Below the pieces are notes generated by a model, which worked only from the letters and a program-made list of their open reading frames with translations, was not told where the DNA came from and did not search any database. A DNA stretch of 64,000 nt from Allomuricauda sp. CP2A (GTDB lineage: Bacteria > Bacteroidota > Bacteroidia > Flavobacteriales > Flavobacteriaceae): assembly GCF_001683915.1 (NCBI RefSeq), contig NZ_LXTT01000139.1, positions 20,333 through 84,332 on the forward strand, written 5' to 3'. Below, piece after piece: positions 34,262 to 42,836 of this stretch (positions within the stretch are counted from its first letter, which is position 1; the number at the start of each line of letters is the position of its first letter). Made by a program: the position numbers and the translations under genes.

Positions 34262-35123
34262 TGGCGGGTTTTGATGAATGTCTAACATTGATACTGGACC
34301 CTTCCAGATTTACCTTGGTAGGCTTGCTGGTAATAATTTCCTCCAACATTTTGTGGTATGATTCAAAATTATTCAGGTCTTTGTGCCCACCTCCTATTAC
34401 GGTATAAAGTTTTGTCAATTCCGGTTTGATTTTGGACAATTTCACACTGGTTTTATAGGGAATGAGTCGGTCATCGGTTCCATGGATGATGTGTATGGGG
34501 CAATTCACATACTTCAACCATTTGTAGGTAGGCATGGGAAATTTGATCAGCAACGAAAGCGGCATAAATGGGATAAATTTTTTGGCGACTTTGCTCAGGC
34601 TGTAATAGGGCGCGTCCAGAATAAGCATTCGGGGGTTGTTCATGGAAGCCAGTTTGGCGGCAAAGCCCGAACCCATGGAACGCCCATAAAGAATGATGTA
34701 TTTTTCGGCCACTTGCTCCTTTATTTTGTTGTACACCACCTGCATATCCCGTTTGATGGCTTTTTGGGTCCTGCGGCCTGTGCTTTTTCCAAAGCCGCGG
34801 TAATCCACCATGATCACATCATAGCCATGGCGGGTAAAATCCACCGCAAACTTGCCCCACCCTTTTATGCTCTTTGAATTTCCCTTCAAATAAAAGACCA
34901 CACCCTTGGGTTCCTTGGATTTGAACCGAAGTCCATTGATCATAGCTCCATCCCGGGTCTCAATATTGTATTCCTCTATCTCTTGGTTATCGTAATAAAA
35001 TTGAAAATCCTTGGGCAGCTTTTCAGGTTTGAACAGGAAATAATCTTGTAGGTAATACAACAAAACGCTCAACAAAATGTATACGCCGAGAACGATCCAT
35101 ACCATGTAAAGCCAGTTTTGCAT
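34248..35123 (-). CDS. Alpha/beta hydrolase, membrane-anchored (BEM46/YfhR-like), copy 1
   Basis: A 291-residue paralogue of the next gene downstream. One N-terminal helix (MVWIVLGVYILLSVLLYYLQ) precedes the hydrolase domain. The nucleophile Ser is in GRSMGSG, the acid in IHGTDDRLI and the His in IGGGHKDLNN. The oxyanion region is FYLKGNSKSIKGW, where HGNAG of the sister protein has become KGNSK, so substrate choice may differ. The two genes arose by tandem duplication and are co-transcribed. Confidence 0.88.
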   Translation of the reverse strand: MQNWLYMVWIVLGVYILLSVLLYYLQDYFLFKPEKLPKDFQFYYDNQEIEEYNIETRDGAMINGLRFKSKEPKGVVFYLKGNSKSIKGWGKFAVDFTRHGYDVIMVDYRGFGKSTGRRTQKAIKRDMQVVYNKIKEQVAEKYIILYGRSMGSGFAAKLASMNNPRMLILDAPYYSLSKVAKKFIPFMPLSLLIKFPMPTYKWLKYVNCPIHIIHGTDDRLIPYKTSVKLSKIKPELTKLYTVIGGGHKDLNNFESYHKMLEEIITSKPTKVNLEGSSINVRHSSKPANAKA

Positions 35124-35362
35124 AGGAAAGGAATTTATCCAAAATACAAAAAATACAGATACCCCACCTTCATGATCTTATGAATCAACAAGTTGGGTTT
35201 ACTTGTGTGGAAAACCATTTCAGATATCACTGAAAACTGCGTTTTCACATCAGATTTTTCTGATTATCCAACATTGTTTGCGGGTCATCGAATTCTTTAA
35301 AATAAGTTTTTGAAAAAAACCGTTCTTTACCCTAATTAGAGTCCCAAAATCTATAGTTGAAT

Positions 35363-35845
35363 ATGAATACGCTGTCTAAAATAATCACTTGGAAAAGAAA
35401 TATCCTGGCCAGTTTAGCAGTGCTGTTGATCTTAATTGTTCTGAACTTTTACGGTGTCTACACCAATCAGTTCTATTTTGTAAAGCCTGATAATTACATA
35501 TTTCCCGTACTTAGTTCAGTGCACTTTCTTTATCTGTACGTTATGTGGTTTAAAATCTCGGAAGATGAGCTTCCAGATCCCAAAATGCGGAACATTGAGT
35601 ACGTCCTATATGCCGTTATGATTGTGTATTTTTTCAAGATCTATGATAGTGCCATTGTTCTCAATTCCATTGAAACCTATGGCGAATACATAATTCCGGA
35701 AACCTTTAAACCAATGGCCACAATAACACTGATACTTTATAGCATATTACCCATATTGACACTGTACACGTTTTGGCTCAGAAAACAGTACGTTGGGGTG
35801 TACAATTTTGATAACTACAACGATAATTTGAATATCTGGCAATAG
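35363..35845 (+). CDS. Hypothetical four-helix membrane protein
   Basis: A 160-residue integral membrane protein from ATG 35363 (a TTG two codons earlier also fits). Helices: ILASLAVLLILIVLNFYGVY, FPVLSSVHFLYLYVMWF, IEYVLYAVMIVYFFKIYDSA and ATITLILYSILPILTLYTFW. The C-terminus (YNFDNYNDNLNIWQ) is polar and Asn/Asp-rich. No family recognised. It is preceded by a 230-bp A/T-rich spacer without other features and is convergent with the MoxR-like gene. Confidence 0.65.
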   Translation: MNTLSKIITWKRNILASLAVLLILIVLNFYGVYTNQFYFVKPDNYIFPVLSSVHFLYLYVMWFKISEDELPDPKMRNIEYVLYAVMIVYFFKIYDSAIVLNSIETYGEYIIPETFKPMATITLILYSILPILTLYTFWLRKQYVGVYNFDNYNDNLNIWQ

Positions 35846-35857
35846 ATTTTGGCTGAA

Positions 35858-37327
35858 TTAGAGCCCTCGGATATAGCTTCCATACAAATCTTTAAACTGG
35901 AATCCCTTTACAAAACGGTGTTTGCTCAATTTTTTATGGGCAACCAATCCCCAGAGCAATAGTTCTTTCATAAAATAGGAATCTTCCTTGGAAACAGAGG
36001 GTTGATATTCCTTGATGAGATTATTGAGTGGTCCTACCGAATCCAGTTTGGTTCTGTAGTCTTCATCTGAATCATCGTCCAAAAGGTCAAATCCTTCCCC
36101 TTCAAAGAACCAACTTACCAATCCATCATATTCGGTCTCAGCATCTTTGCGCTGCAGTTTGTCAATTTTCGGAAAATAATTGGGAAAAAGGGATTTTATG
36201 GCATCATCAATAAGGGTCTCGGCCACAAATCCGGCGCCCTCCTGTTCACCTTCATAAACCAGTTCAATTTTTCCGGTGATGGAAGGAATCACTCCCATAA
36301 AATCACTTAGCCTGATTGAGGTTTTTGTATCCCCTGAATGAACGGCCCTTCGCTCCGCCGTACTCAATAGATTTTCAAAAGCCGTGATGCTCATCCGCGC
36401 ACTCACCCCGCTTTTGGCATCCACATATTCGCTGTCACGGGCCTCAAAACTGATTTGTTCCAAGAGATCCATGGCGATTTCTGGCACATGGATGGTATCG
36501 GACTGCCTTTGGTCCAGTTGCGCCTCTTGTTTGGTGATTTTTTTGGCAATTTCGATGCTTTCCGGATAGTGTGTCAAAATTTGGGAACCGATCCTGTCTT
36601 TCAACGGCGTAACAATGCTACCCCGATTGGTATAATCTTCGGGATTTGCAGTAAATACAAACTGAAGATCCAACGAAAGCCGCAACTTAAATCCCCGAAT
36701 TTGAATATCGCCCTCTTGCAAAATATTGAACAAGGCTACTTGAATCCGCGCTTGAAGGTCGGGCAGTTCATTGATGACAAATATGCAGCGGTTCGCTCTT
36801 GGAATCATCCCAAAGTGAATCACCCGGTCATCCGCATAGGAAAGCTTGAGGTTGGCAGCCTTTATGGGGTCCACATCCCCGATTAAATCCGCCACGGTAA
36901 CATCTGGCGTAGCCAGTTTTTCATAAAATCGTTCGTTCCTGTGAATCCAATCAATGGGAGTTTCATCTCCCTTTTCCTTGATAAGCTCTGTGGCATATCG
37001 GGAAATGGGCTTAAGCGGGTCATCATGTACTTCAGATCTTTCAATAATGGGCATCCACTCATCCAAAAGTTGAACCATCAATCGCGCTAAACGGGTTTTG
37101 GCCTGTCCACGAAGACCGAGCAAGTTAATATTGTGCCGAGAAAGAATGGCACGTTCCAACTCTGGAATTACGGAGTTTTCATAGCCCCAAACGCCTTCAA
37201 ACACTTCTTCTGCCTTTGAAATTTTATGGAGGAGATTTTCACGAAGCTCATCCTTAATGCTTTTACTTTGATACCCTGCGGCTTTTAAATCTCCTAAAGT
37301 CTTTATTTTGGTATGATCCAATTTCAT
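35858..37327 (-). CDS. MoxR/magnesium-chelatase-like AAA ATPase
   Basis: A 489-residue AAA+ ATPase. Residues about 50-330 form the ATPase core: Walker A LLGLRGQAKTRL, a pre-sensor region PRANRCIFVINELPDLQARI and the arginine-rich QFVFTANPEDYTNRGSIVTP. The last 130 residues are a helical lid with charged segments. Proteins of this type work with a vWA-domain partner as chaperones that insert metals or remodel protein complexes. The partner gene lies 8 bp upstream on the same strand. Despite the BchI-like features there are no chlorophyll genes here. Confidence 0.88.
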   Translation of the reverse strand: MKLDHTKIKTLGDLKAAGYQSKSIKDELRENLLHKISKAEEVFEGVWGYENSVIPELERAILSRHNINLLGLRGQAKTRLARLMVQLLDEWMPIIERSEVHDDPLKPISRYATELIKEKGDETPIDWIHRNERFYEKLATPDVTVADLIGDVDPIKAANLKLSYADDRVIHFGMIPRANRCIFVINELPDLQARIQVALFNILQEGDIQIRGFKLRLSLDLQFVFTANPEDYTNRGSIVTPLKDRIGSQILTHYPESIEIAKKITKQEAQLDQRQSDTIHVPEIAMDLLEQISFEARDSEYVDAKSGVSARMSITAFENLLSTAERRAVHSGDTKTSIRLSDFMGVIPSITGKIELVYEGEQEGAGFVAETLIDDAIKSLFPNYFPKIDKLQRKDAETEYDGLVSWFFEGEGFDLLDDDSDEDYRTKLDSVGPLNNLIKEYQPSVSKEDSYFMKELLLWGLVAHKKLSKHRFVKGFQFKDLYGSYIRGL

Positions 37328-37335
37328 ATAACTGC

Positions 37336-38502
37336 TTATCCTTTTATTCTTCTTATTCTGTTCTGTTCGTAATCTTCAAAAATCATTTCCCCCAATCCTT
37401 TCAATCCGGTGTAGAAGGCCTTGCCTTTGTTTGCTTGGGTAAACTCGCGTACAAATTGCATCAAATACGGGTCTTGGGCAATCATAAAGGTGGTGATGGG
37501 AATATGGAGTTTTCGGGCCTGTTGGGCCATTGCATAGCATTTTTCCACAATGTAATCGTCCAAGCCGACACTATTTTTGTAATAATCCCCATTGGGAAGA
37601 CGCAAGCAAGAGGGTTTTCCATCCGTGATCATAAAGATTTGCTTGTTGGTATTCCGTTTTCTTCGGAGCATGTCCATGGCCAACTGCAAACCGGCCACGG
37701 TATTGGTATGGTATGGGCCCACTTTCAGATAGGGTAAATCCTTTATGGGAATGGGCCACGCATCGTTACCAAAAACCAGGATATCCAAGGTATCTTTTGG
37801 GTATCGGGTTGTGATCAGTTCCGCCAAGGCCATGGCCACTTTTTTGGCCGGGGTGATTCGGTCCTCACCGTATAGAATCATACTATGGCTGATATCGATC
37901 ATGAGCACCGTGCTCATTTGGGCTTTGTACTGGGTATCTTCCACCACCAAATCCTCCTCATTCAGGGAAAAATTGTCCAAACCATGGTTAATCTGGGCAT
38001 TTCGTAAACTTTCGGTCATCGAAATATGCTCCAAGGAATCCCCAAAGCGATATTCCCTAAAATCACCAGTATGCTCATCTCCCCTGCCCGATTTTCCGGT
38101 TCGGTGATTGCCCGCTCCGCTCCGCTTGAGTTTTCCGAAGATTTGATCCAAGGCACGTTGCCTTAGCATACGTTCCAATTTGGCGGTAATGGACAAGCTT
38201 CCTGGGCCTCCACCATCTTCATCTCCCTCCTCGCCCTCGCCGCCTTCACGGTCATCCATGTCAAACTCTTCACGAATGAATCCTTTCGCTTTAAGGTCTT
38301 CTATAAAATCATCAATGGTGTAATCGTCGTCGGTAAGTTCGTATTCCTTGTCCAGCTCGCGGAGCCAATCCAAGGCTTCCTCCACATCCCCGGAGGTATG
38401 TGTGATCAGTTCTTGAAAAATCTCGAAGAGTTTTTCAAACGGGGTTTGGTCTGGGGCTTCGTATGTAGTAAAACGAAACCCTTTTCTTGTATTCATAGCC
38501 AT
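37336..38502 (-). CDS. vWA-domain partner of the MoxR-like ATPase
   Basis: A 388-residue cytoplasmic protein. The N-terminal 120 residues are helical and very acidic (REGGEGEEGDEDGGG linker), and the C-terminal half is a vWA domain with an intact MIDAS (VLMIDISHSM; D-x-S-x-S) and FMITDGKPSCLRLPNGDYYK. A TGKSGRGDEHTGDFREYRFG segment before it is typical of vWA proteins that pair with MoxR ATPases. The two genes are 8 bp apart and form an operon. The complex probably uses ATP to assemble or activate another protein; its target is unknown. Confidence 0.88.
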   Translation of the reverse strand: MAMNTRKGFRFTTYEAPDQTPFEKLFEIFQELITHTSGDVEEALDWLRELDKEYELTDDDYTIDDFIEDLKAKGFIREEFDMDDREGGEGEEGDEDGGGPGSLSITAKLERMLRQRALDQIFGKLKRSGAGNHRTGKSGRGDEHTGDFREYRFGDSLEHISMTESLRNAQINHGLDNFSLNEEDLVVEDTQYKAQMSTVLMIDISHSMILYGEDRITPAKKVAMALAELITTRYPKDTLDILVFGNDAWPIPIKDLPYLKVGPYHTNTVAGLQLAMDMLRRKRNTNKQIFMITDGKPSCLRLPNGDYYKNSVGLDDYIVEKCYAMAQQARKLHIPITTFMIAQDPYLMQFVREFTQANKGKAFYTGLKGLGEMIFEDYEQNRIRRIKG

Positions 38503-38565
38503 TACATAAAATTACGGTATTTCCGTGTAACGACTAACCCTTTAGAAAAAACTTAACGCTATTGT

Positions 38566-39162
38566 TCAATGCCGTTTTTGGAGCAATTGGGCGATATCAT
38601 CCAAATGATACCCTTTGGCCTGCAACAAAATGAGATAGTGGAACAGTAGGTCTGCACTTTCGTTCAGGAAAAGGTTGTCATCATTGTCTTTGGCCTCAAT
38701 GACCGTTTCCACGGCTTCTTCCCCTACTTTTTGCGCAATTTTATTGATGCCCTTTCGGAACAAGGACGCCACGTAACTATCTGGATTTTCGGGGTCGTTT
38801 TTCCTTGAGGCAATGATCTCCTCCAAGGTTGAAAGAAAACCATAGCCCTGAACATTCTCCTCGGCCCAGCAGGTATCCGTTCCTTTGTGGCAGGTAGGCC
38901 CAACAGGATTTACGGAGATCAAAAGGGTATCATTGTCGCAATCCACCTTTATGCCGACCAATTCCAAAAAATTGCCACTTTCCTCGCCCTTGGTCCACAG
39001 TCGTTGTTTGGTTCGACTGAAAAAAGTGACTTTTTGGGTCTTTCGGGTGACCTCCAAAGCTTCTTGGTTCATATAGCCCAACATCAACACATTTTTGGTA
39101 GTGGCATCTTGAATGATGACAGGCACCAGATTGTCCGGGTTTTTAGTGAAGTCTATTTTCAT
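38566..39162 (-). CDS. hisIE: Bifunctional phosphoribosyl-AMP cyclohydrolase/phosphoribosyl-ATP pyrophosphatase (HisIE)
   Basis: A 198-residue enzyme (from ATG 39162) for the second and third steps of histidine synthesis. The N-terminal HisI part binds zinc with NPVGPTCHKGTDTCW, whose Cys and preceding Cys/Asp set (VDCDNDTLLI) are the metal ligands. The C-terminal HisE part has the MazG-like EEAVETVIEAKDNDD and ESADLLFHYLILLQ. It is the last gene of the his operon and is separated from hisF by a repeat of subfamily B. Confidence 0.95.
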   Translation of the reverse strand: MKIDFTKNPDNLVPVIIQDATTKNVLMLGYMNQEALEVTRKTQKVTFFSRTKQRLWTKGEESGNFLELVGIKVDCDNDTLLISVNPVGPTCHKGTDTCWAEENVQGYGFLSTLEEIIASRKNDPENPDSYVASLFRKGINKIAQKVGEEAVETVIEAKDNDDNLFLNESADLLFHYLILLQAKGYHLDDIAQLLQKRH

Positions 39163-39187
39163 TTCTTCATATTTTTTGAATGCAAAA

Positions 39188-39236
39188 CATCTCGACAACT
39201 CCTTCGACTGCGCTCAGGATGACAGCTCGATGTGAC
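39188..39236. repeat. Dispersed palindromic repeat, subfamily B, between hisF and hisIE
   Basis: CCTTCGACTGCGCTCAGGAT (39201-39220) matches the repeat at 30341-30360 in 19 of 20 bases. Flanks ACATCTCGA and TCGATGT are complementary apart from two inserted bases. It lies in the 80-bp spacer inside the operon. Confidence 0.75.
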
Positions 39237-39242
39237 ATTCAA

Positions 39243-39998
39243 TTATATTCTAACAGGAATTCCCTCTTCCTTGAGTTTGTTTTTTAAATCTTTGATTTCA
39301 ATTTCCTTAAAATGAAAAACACTGGCTGCCAAGGCAGCGTCCGCTTTTCCATTTGTAAAGGTATCGGTAAAATGGGAAACAGTTCCAGCACCACCAGAAG
39401 CAATCACAGGAATATTGACCAATTCGGATAATTTGGCCAATGCCTCATTGGCAAAACCGTTTTTGGTGCCATCATGATCCATGGAAGTGAACAGAATTTC
39501 TCCGGCACCCCGTTCTTCCACTTCCTTGGCCCATTCAAATAGGTCAATTTCTGTTGGGACCTTACCCCCGACCAGATGGACTTTCCAGTTTCCATCAATT
39601 TGTTTGGCATCAATGGCCACCACAATGCACTGGGAACCAAATTTCGCCACCAGTTCATTGATAAGTTCTGGCCGTTTCACCGCAGATGAGTTGATGGAGA
39701 CTTTATCCGCGCCATTTTTTAATAGGATATCCACATCTTCCACAGATGAGATTCCACCACCAACCGTAAAGGGAATATTGATGGTTTCGGCCACATGATA
39801 CACCAATTCCGCCAAGGTCTTTCGTTTTTCTTCGGTAGCGGAAATATCCAGGAAAACCAATTCGTCCGCACCTTCTTTGGCATAAATGGCTGCCAATTCC
39901 ACAGGATCTCCTGCATCGCGAAGGTCGACAAAATTGATGCCTTTAACGGTTCTTCCATCTTTGATGTCCAAGCAAGGTATGATTCGTTTTGTGAGCAT
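39243..39998 (-). CDS. hisF: Imidazole glycerol phosphate synthase cyclase subunit (HisF)
   Basis: A 251-residue TIM barrel that converts PRFAR plus ammonia to imidazole glycerol phosphate and AICAR. The two catalytic aspartates are in [10 protein letters not shown] (Asp11) and [30 protein letters not shown] and [15 protein letters not shown] bind the substrate phosphates. It works with HisH, encoded three genes upstream (2.3 kb away) in the same operon. Full length. Confidence 0.97.
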   Translation of the reverse strand: MLTKRIIPCLDIKDGRTVKGINFVDLRDAGDPVELAAIYAKEGADELVFLDISATEEKRKTLAELVYHVAETINIPFTVGGGISSVEDVDILLKNGADKVSINSSAVKRPELINELVAKFGSQCIVVAIDAKQIDGNWKVHLVGGKVPTEIDLFEWAKEVEERGAGEILFTSMDHDGTKNGFANEALAKLSELVNIPVIASGGAGTVSHFTDTFTNGKADAALAASVFHFKEIEIKDLKNKLKEEGIPVRI

Positions 39999-40008
39999 AG
40001 TTTATTAT

Positions 40009-40077
40009 CGTCACCCTGAGTTCATCTCAAGATTCTATCTATCTATTATGTGATGCTGAAACAAGTTCAGCATGACG
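40009..40077. repeat. Palindromic repeat subfamily A, unit a
   Basis: Begins CGTCACCCTGAGTTCA and ends TGCTGAAACAAGTTCAGCATGACG. The ends CGTCA/TGACG are inverted, and TGCTGAA/TTCAGCA forms a hairpin. It lies directly before hisF in the operon. Confidence 0.85.
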
Positions 40078-40102
40078 CTATTCTTTTTATTAAAAGTTGG
40101 TT

Positions 40103-40157
40103 CGTCACCCTGAACTCCTGCCTGCCCGTAGGCACGGTGTTCAGGGTCGCATTATTT
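40103..40157. repeat. Palindromic repeat subfamily A, unit b (downstream of GIY-YIG)
   Basis: CGTCACCCTGAACTCC at the left, an inner TGCC...GGCA hairpin, then TTCAGGGTCGCATTATTT (40140-40157). That 18-mer recurs exactly at 40463-40480 in unit c, in the same orientation. The GIY-YIG stop codon overlaps its end. Confidence 0.85.
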
Positions 40158-40435
40158 TAGTAATCCAATGTTTCCAATGTTGGATTTTGTTCCTTGATTA
40201 AGTTGATTTTCCATTCGTGATGCCAATTTTTCAGTTGTTTTTCTCTTGCAATGGCCTGATTGATATCTGTAAAAGTTTCAAAATAAACCAAATCTGTGAG
40301 ATTATATTTATTAGTGAATTTTGAACCATCACCATCTGCATGTTCTGCCATTCTTTTAGATAAATTCGATGTGACACCAATATAAAATGTTGTCCTGTAC
40401 TTATTGGTCATTATGTAAACAAAGCTCTGTTTCAC
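40157..40435 (-). CDS. GIY-YIG nuclease family protein
   Basis: A 92-residue single-domain endonuclease of the URI/UPF0213 type. The catalytic GIY-YIG strands are FVYIMTNKYRTTFYIGVTSN, followed by the conserved Arg/His helix LSKRMAEHADGDGSKFTNKY and the later Glu in AIAREKQLKNWHHEW. Such proteins cut DNA using one metal ion, or act in mobile elements and repair. The gene sits in the middle of the histidine operon, between dinB and hisF, and is bracketed by direct copies of the subfamily A repeat that begin 10 bp before its start codon and end at its stop. This points to insertion as a repeat-linked cassette. Confidence 0.9.
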   Translation of the reverse strand: MKQSFVYIMTNKYRTTFYIGVTSNLSKRMAEHADGDGSKFTNKYNLTDLVYFETFTDINQAIAREKQLKNWHHEWKINLIKEQNPTLETLDY

Positions 40436-40445
40436 CTCTCTCTTA

Positions 40446-40521
40446 CGTCACCCTGAACTTGTTTCAGGGTCGCATTATTTAATCTATTGCTATGTGATGC
40501 TGAAACGAGTTCAGCATGACG
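40446..40521. repeat. Palindromic repeat subfamily A, unit c (upstream of GIY-YIG)
   Basis: CGTCACCCTGAACTTGTTTC then AGGGTCGCATTATTT, and an ending ATGTGATGCTGAAACGAGTT followed by CAGCATGACG. CCCTGAA/TTCAGGG and TGCTGAA/TTCAGCA form hairpins and CGTCA/TGACG close the unit. The 17-mer core equals that at 3648-3664. Confidence 0.87.
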
Positions 40522-40531
40522 TGTGATTATA

Positions 40532-41059
40532 TTATTGATTCTCAGATTTATTTTTTGTATTCAAGTCAATACCATCATAAAAACCTAAATCCGTATTGTT
40601 CAACATCTTTGTCCAAAGGGCTATCTGGCCCGTGTGGTACGACAAATGCTCTGTAACATGGATGATATTGGCCACACCCGAAAAATGAAACCCTTGCACC
40701 GATCTTTTACGAAGTAATTCTTCCAAAGGAGCTTCATAAAAAGCTCTTTTGGCTTCGTCAATGGTATTGCTCAGTTTCTGAATCAATTCCTCCTTCGTAA
40801 AGCCAGATGATACAGCAAATTCCTCGTCACGTTGTCGATTGTCCTCCAAATTCTGGATTGAAGCAATCCCGTATTGGGTAATGTTGCCACAGAGGTGCAG
40901 GATCAAGTTTCCAATACTATTTGAGGATTCGTTGGGCTTTTGCCAAATGACTTTTTCGGGGAGTTGGTCCAAACAGATTTTGATCATACGAAGGCTTTCG
41001 TTCATGCGGTAGCCTGCATTCCAAACGAGTTCTTCCTGAAGTTGCTTTTCCTTATCCAT
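40532..41059 (-). CDS. DinB family protein
   Basis: A 175-residue four-helix-bundle protein of the DinB/YfiT metal-binding superfamily. Potential metal ligands are His in [15 protein letters not shown] and the pair in [19 protein letters not shown]. Members include thiol-dependent transferases that use bacillithiol or mycothiol-like cofactors; the substrate here is unknown. Start ATG 41059 lies 8 bp inside the end of hisA, so translation is coupled to the his operon, though no histidine role is known for this family. Confidence 0.87.
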   Translation of the reverse strand: MDKEKQLQEELVWNAGYRMNESLRMIKICLDQLPEKVIWQKPNESSNSIGNLILHLCGNITQYGIASIQNLEDNRQRDEEFAVSSGFTKEELIQKLSNTIDEAKRAFYEAPLEELLRKRSVQGFHFSGVANIIHVTEHLSYHTGQIALWTKMLNNTDLGFYDGIDLNTKNKSENQ

Positions 41060-41831
41060 TTTCAAGAATGTAGTGTTCCAATTGTTTTAAACTGATTCTG
41101 TTCTCATAAATGGCCTTGCCGATTATGGTACCCTCACAGCCAATTTCGGCCAGTTTTGGGAGTTCGTCAAATGTTGAAATTCCACCACTGGCAATCAAAT
41201 TTATTCCAATGGTCTCCCTGTCCTCCACCCCACTTCCGGTAATCAAGGTTTCATGTTTCATGGTCTTGGAGAGAATTTTTTTGTACAGCCCAAAAGATGG
41301 TCCTTCCAGCATACCATCCTTACTGATATCGGTACAGATGACGTATTGAATTCCCTTTTTTTGATACGATTGAATGAACGGCACCAATTCTTGGTTGGAT
41401 TCTTCCTGCCATCCGGAAACGGCTACTTTTTCATTGTTGGCATCAGCTCCCAGAATGATTTTATCGGACCCGTAGCTTTCCAACCAACCCAAAAAGGTTT
41501 CTTTGTCTTTTACAGCAATGCTCCCACCCGTAATCTGATGGGCTCCACTTTCAAAAGCAATATTGAGGTCCTCATCGGTCTTTAGCCCCCCTCCAAAATC
41601 AATCTTTAATTGGGTTTTTATGGCAATGTTTTCCAACACCTTATGGTTGACAATATGTTTGGATTTGGCACCATCCAAATCCACTACGTGCAAGTACTGA
41701 ATGCCATGGGCCTCAAATTCTTTGGCCACTTCCAGAGGATTTTCATTGTATACCTTTTTGGTACTGTAATCTCCTTTGGATAGGCGTACACACTTCCCTT
41801 CAATAATATCTATAGCAGGAATCAATCTCAT
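41052..41831 (-). CDS. hisA: ProFAR isomerase (HisA)
   Basis: A 259-residue TIM barrel that isomerises ProFAR to PRFAR. Asp8 in [20 protein letters not shown] and the Asp in [10 protein letters not shown] are the catalytic pair; [13 protein letters not shown] and [12 protein letters not shown] bind phosphates. Translation starts at ATG 41831 (a TTG lies two codons upstream), 2 bp after the preceding GNAT gene. Two domains typical of HisA only, with no fusion. Confidence 0.97.
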   Translation of the reverse strand: MRLIPAIDIIEGKCVRLSKGDYSTKKVYNENPLEVAKEFEAHGIQYLHVVDLDGAKSKHIVNHKVLENIAIKTQLKIDFGGGLKTDEDLNIAFESGAHQITGGSIAVKDKETFLGWLESYGSDKIILGADANNEKVAVSGWQEESNQELVPFIQSYQKKGIQYVICTDISKDGMLEGPSFGLYKKILSKTMKHETLITGSGVEDRETIGINLIASGGISTFDELPKLAEIGCEGTIIGKAIYENRISLKQLEHYILENG

Positions 41832-41833
41832 AT

Positions 41834-42250
41834 TCAATCATATTTTGCTTTGTCCATGGCCATCCACATTTCAGAATTCCCCACTTTTGAAAAACCAAGC
41901 GGCTCATATAGGCCATGGGCATCTTTGGTCTTCAGGGCCACGGTAAAAACCACTTTTACGTCTGGATGCTCCAAAATCTGCTTCACCAACATTTTCCCAA
42001 GCCCTTTTCCTTTGTGCGGCTCAAAGATTATAACATCCATGATATAGGCGAAGACCACTTTATCGGTAAGGACCCTGGCAAAACCAATCTGCACGTCTCC
42101 TTGCGTGTACAATCCAAAACACAAACAGTTTTCAATGGTCTTTTCGGTCAACTCCAAGGTTCGATACCCACCCCAATACGTACTTTTGACTTCTTGGTGA
42201 ATTTTAGGGATATCCAACTTGTCCTTATCGGTTGAAATATAGTAATCCAT
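41834..42250 (-). CDS. GNAT family N-acetyltransferase within the his operon
   Basis: A 138-residue single-domain acetyltransferase. The acetyl-CoA loop is [16 protein letters not shown] (Q/R-x-x-G-x-G/A type) and the fold's beta-bulge motif is [18 protein letters not shown]. The ending [18 protein letters not shown] is typical of small bacterial GNATs. Substrate unknown. It lies between hisH (1 bp gap) and hisA (2 bp gap), so it is fully embedded in the operon and transcribed with it. Confidence 0.9.
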   Translation of the reverse strand: MDYYISTDKDKLDIPKIHQEVKSTYWGGYRTLELTEKTIENCLCFGLYTQGDVQIGFARVLTDKVVFAYIMDVIIFEPHKGKGLGKMLVKQILEHPDVKVVFTVALKTKDAHGLYEPLGFSKVGNSEMWMAMDKAKYD

Positions 42251-42251
42251 A

Positions 42252-42836
42252 TTAGATGACCGTTAAAAAGTTTTTCAATATTTCACTGCCCACATCACTG
42301 CTTTTTTCAGGGTGAAATTGCACACCGTAGAAATTGTCCTTCTGCAAGGCCGCACTATAGGGCAAGGCATATTCTGATGTTGCTATCGTTTCCGCATCCA
42401 AAGGCGCATAAAAACTGTGCACCAAATAAATATAGGATTTGTCAGGAATTCCCTTGAACAAATCGGTTTTTAAGTCCGTAATTTGGTTCCACCCAATCTG
42501 CGGTACTTTTACGGTTTTTGGGAATTTTACCACATCCAAATCAAAAATATTCAGTCCTTTTGTATTGCCCTCTTCGGATGACCTGCACATCAACTGCATT
42601 CCCAGACAGATGCCCAAAACGGGCTGTTTTAATTGGGGAATGATTTTATCCAAACCACTGGCCCTTAATTTTGCCATGGCCGAACTAGCCTCACCCACTC
42701 CGGGAAAAATGACCTTATCCGCATTTTGGATTTCTTCCACAGCATGGCTCAAAACAGCTTCATAACCAAGCCTTTTTATAGCGAACATAATGCTCTGGAT
42801 GTTTCCCGCACCGTAATCGATTATGACTATTTTCAT
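42252..42836 (-). CDS. hisH: Imidazole glycerol phosphate synthase glutaminase subunit (HisH)
   Basis: A 194-residue class I glutamine amidotransferase that feeds ammonia to HisF. The nucleophile is Cys77 in VLGICLGMQ; His and Glu of the triad lie in GVQFHPEKS near the C-terminus. N-terminal VIIDYGAGNIQSI is also diagnostic. Its ATG directly follows the hisB stop (TAG then ATG), implying coupled translation. Confidence 0.97.
   Translation of the reverse strand: MKIVIIDYGAGNIQSIMFAIKRLGYEAVLSHAVEEIQNADKVIFPGVGEASSAMAKLRASGLDKIIPQLKQPVLGICLGMQLMCRSSEEGNTKGLNIFDLDVVKFPKTVKVPQIGWNQITDLKTDLFKGIPDKSYIYLVHSFYAPLDAETIATSEYALPYSAALQKDNFYGVQFHPEKSSDVGSEILKNFLTVI

Noticed and set aside
35858..38502. 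Magnesium chelatase for chlorophyll synthesis
   Set aside because: No BchH or other bacteriochlorophyll gene nearby; the pair fits a general MoxR-vWA chaperone better.
40009..40521. CRISPR array
   Set aside because: Repeats are palindromic, irregularly spaced and flank a gene; there are no uniform spacers or cas genes.
40009..40521. Insertion sequence with transposase
   Set aside because: The gene between the repeats is a GIY-YIG nuclease, not a DDE or tyrosine transposase, and the flanking copies are direct, not terminal inverted repeats.
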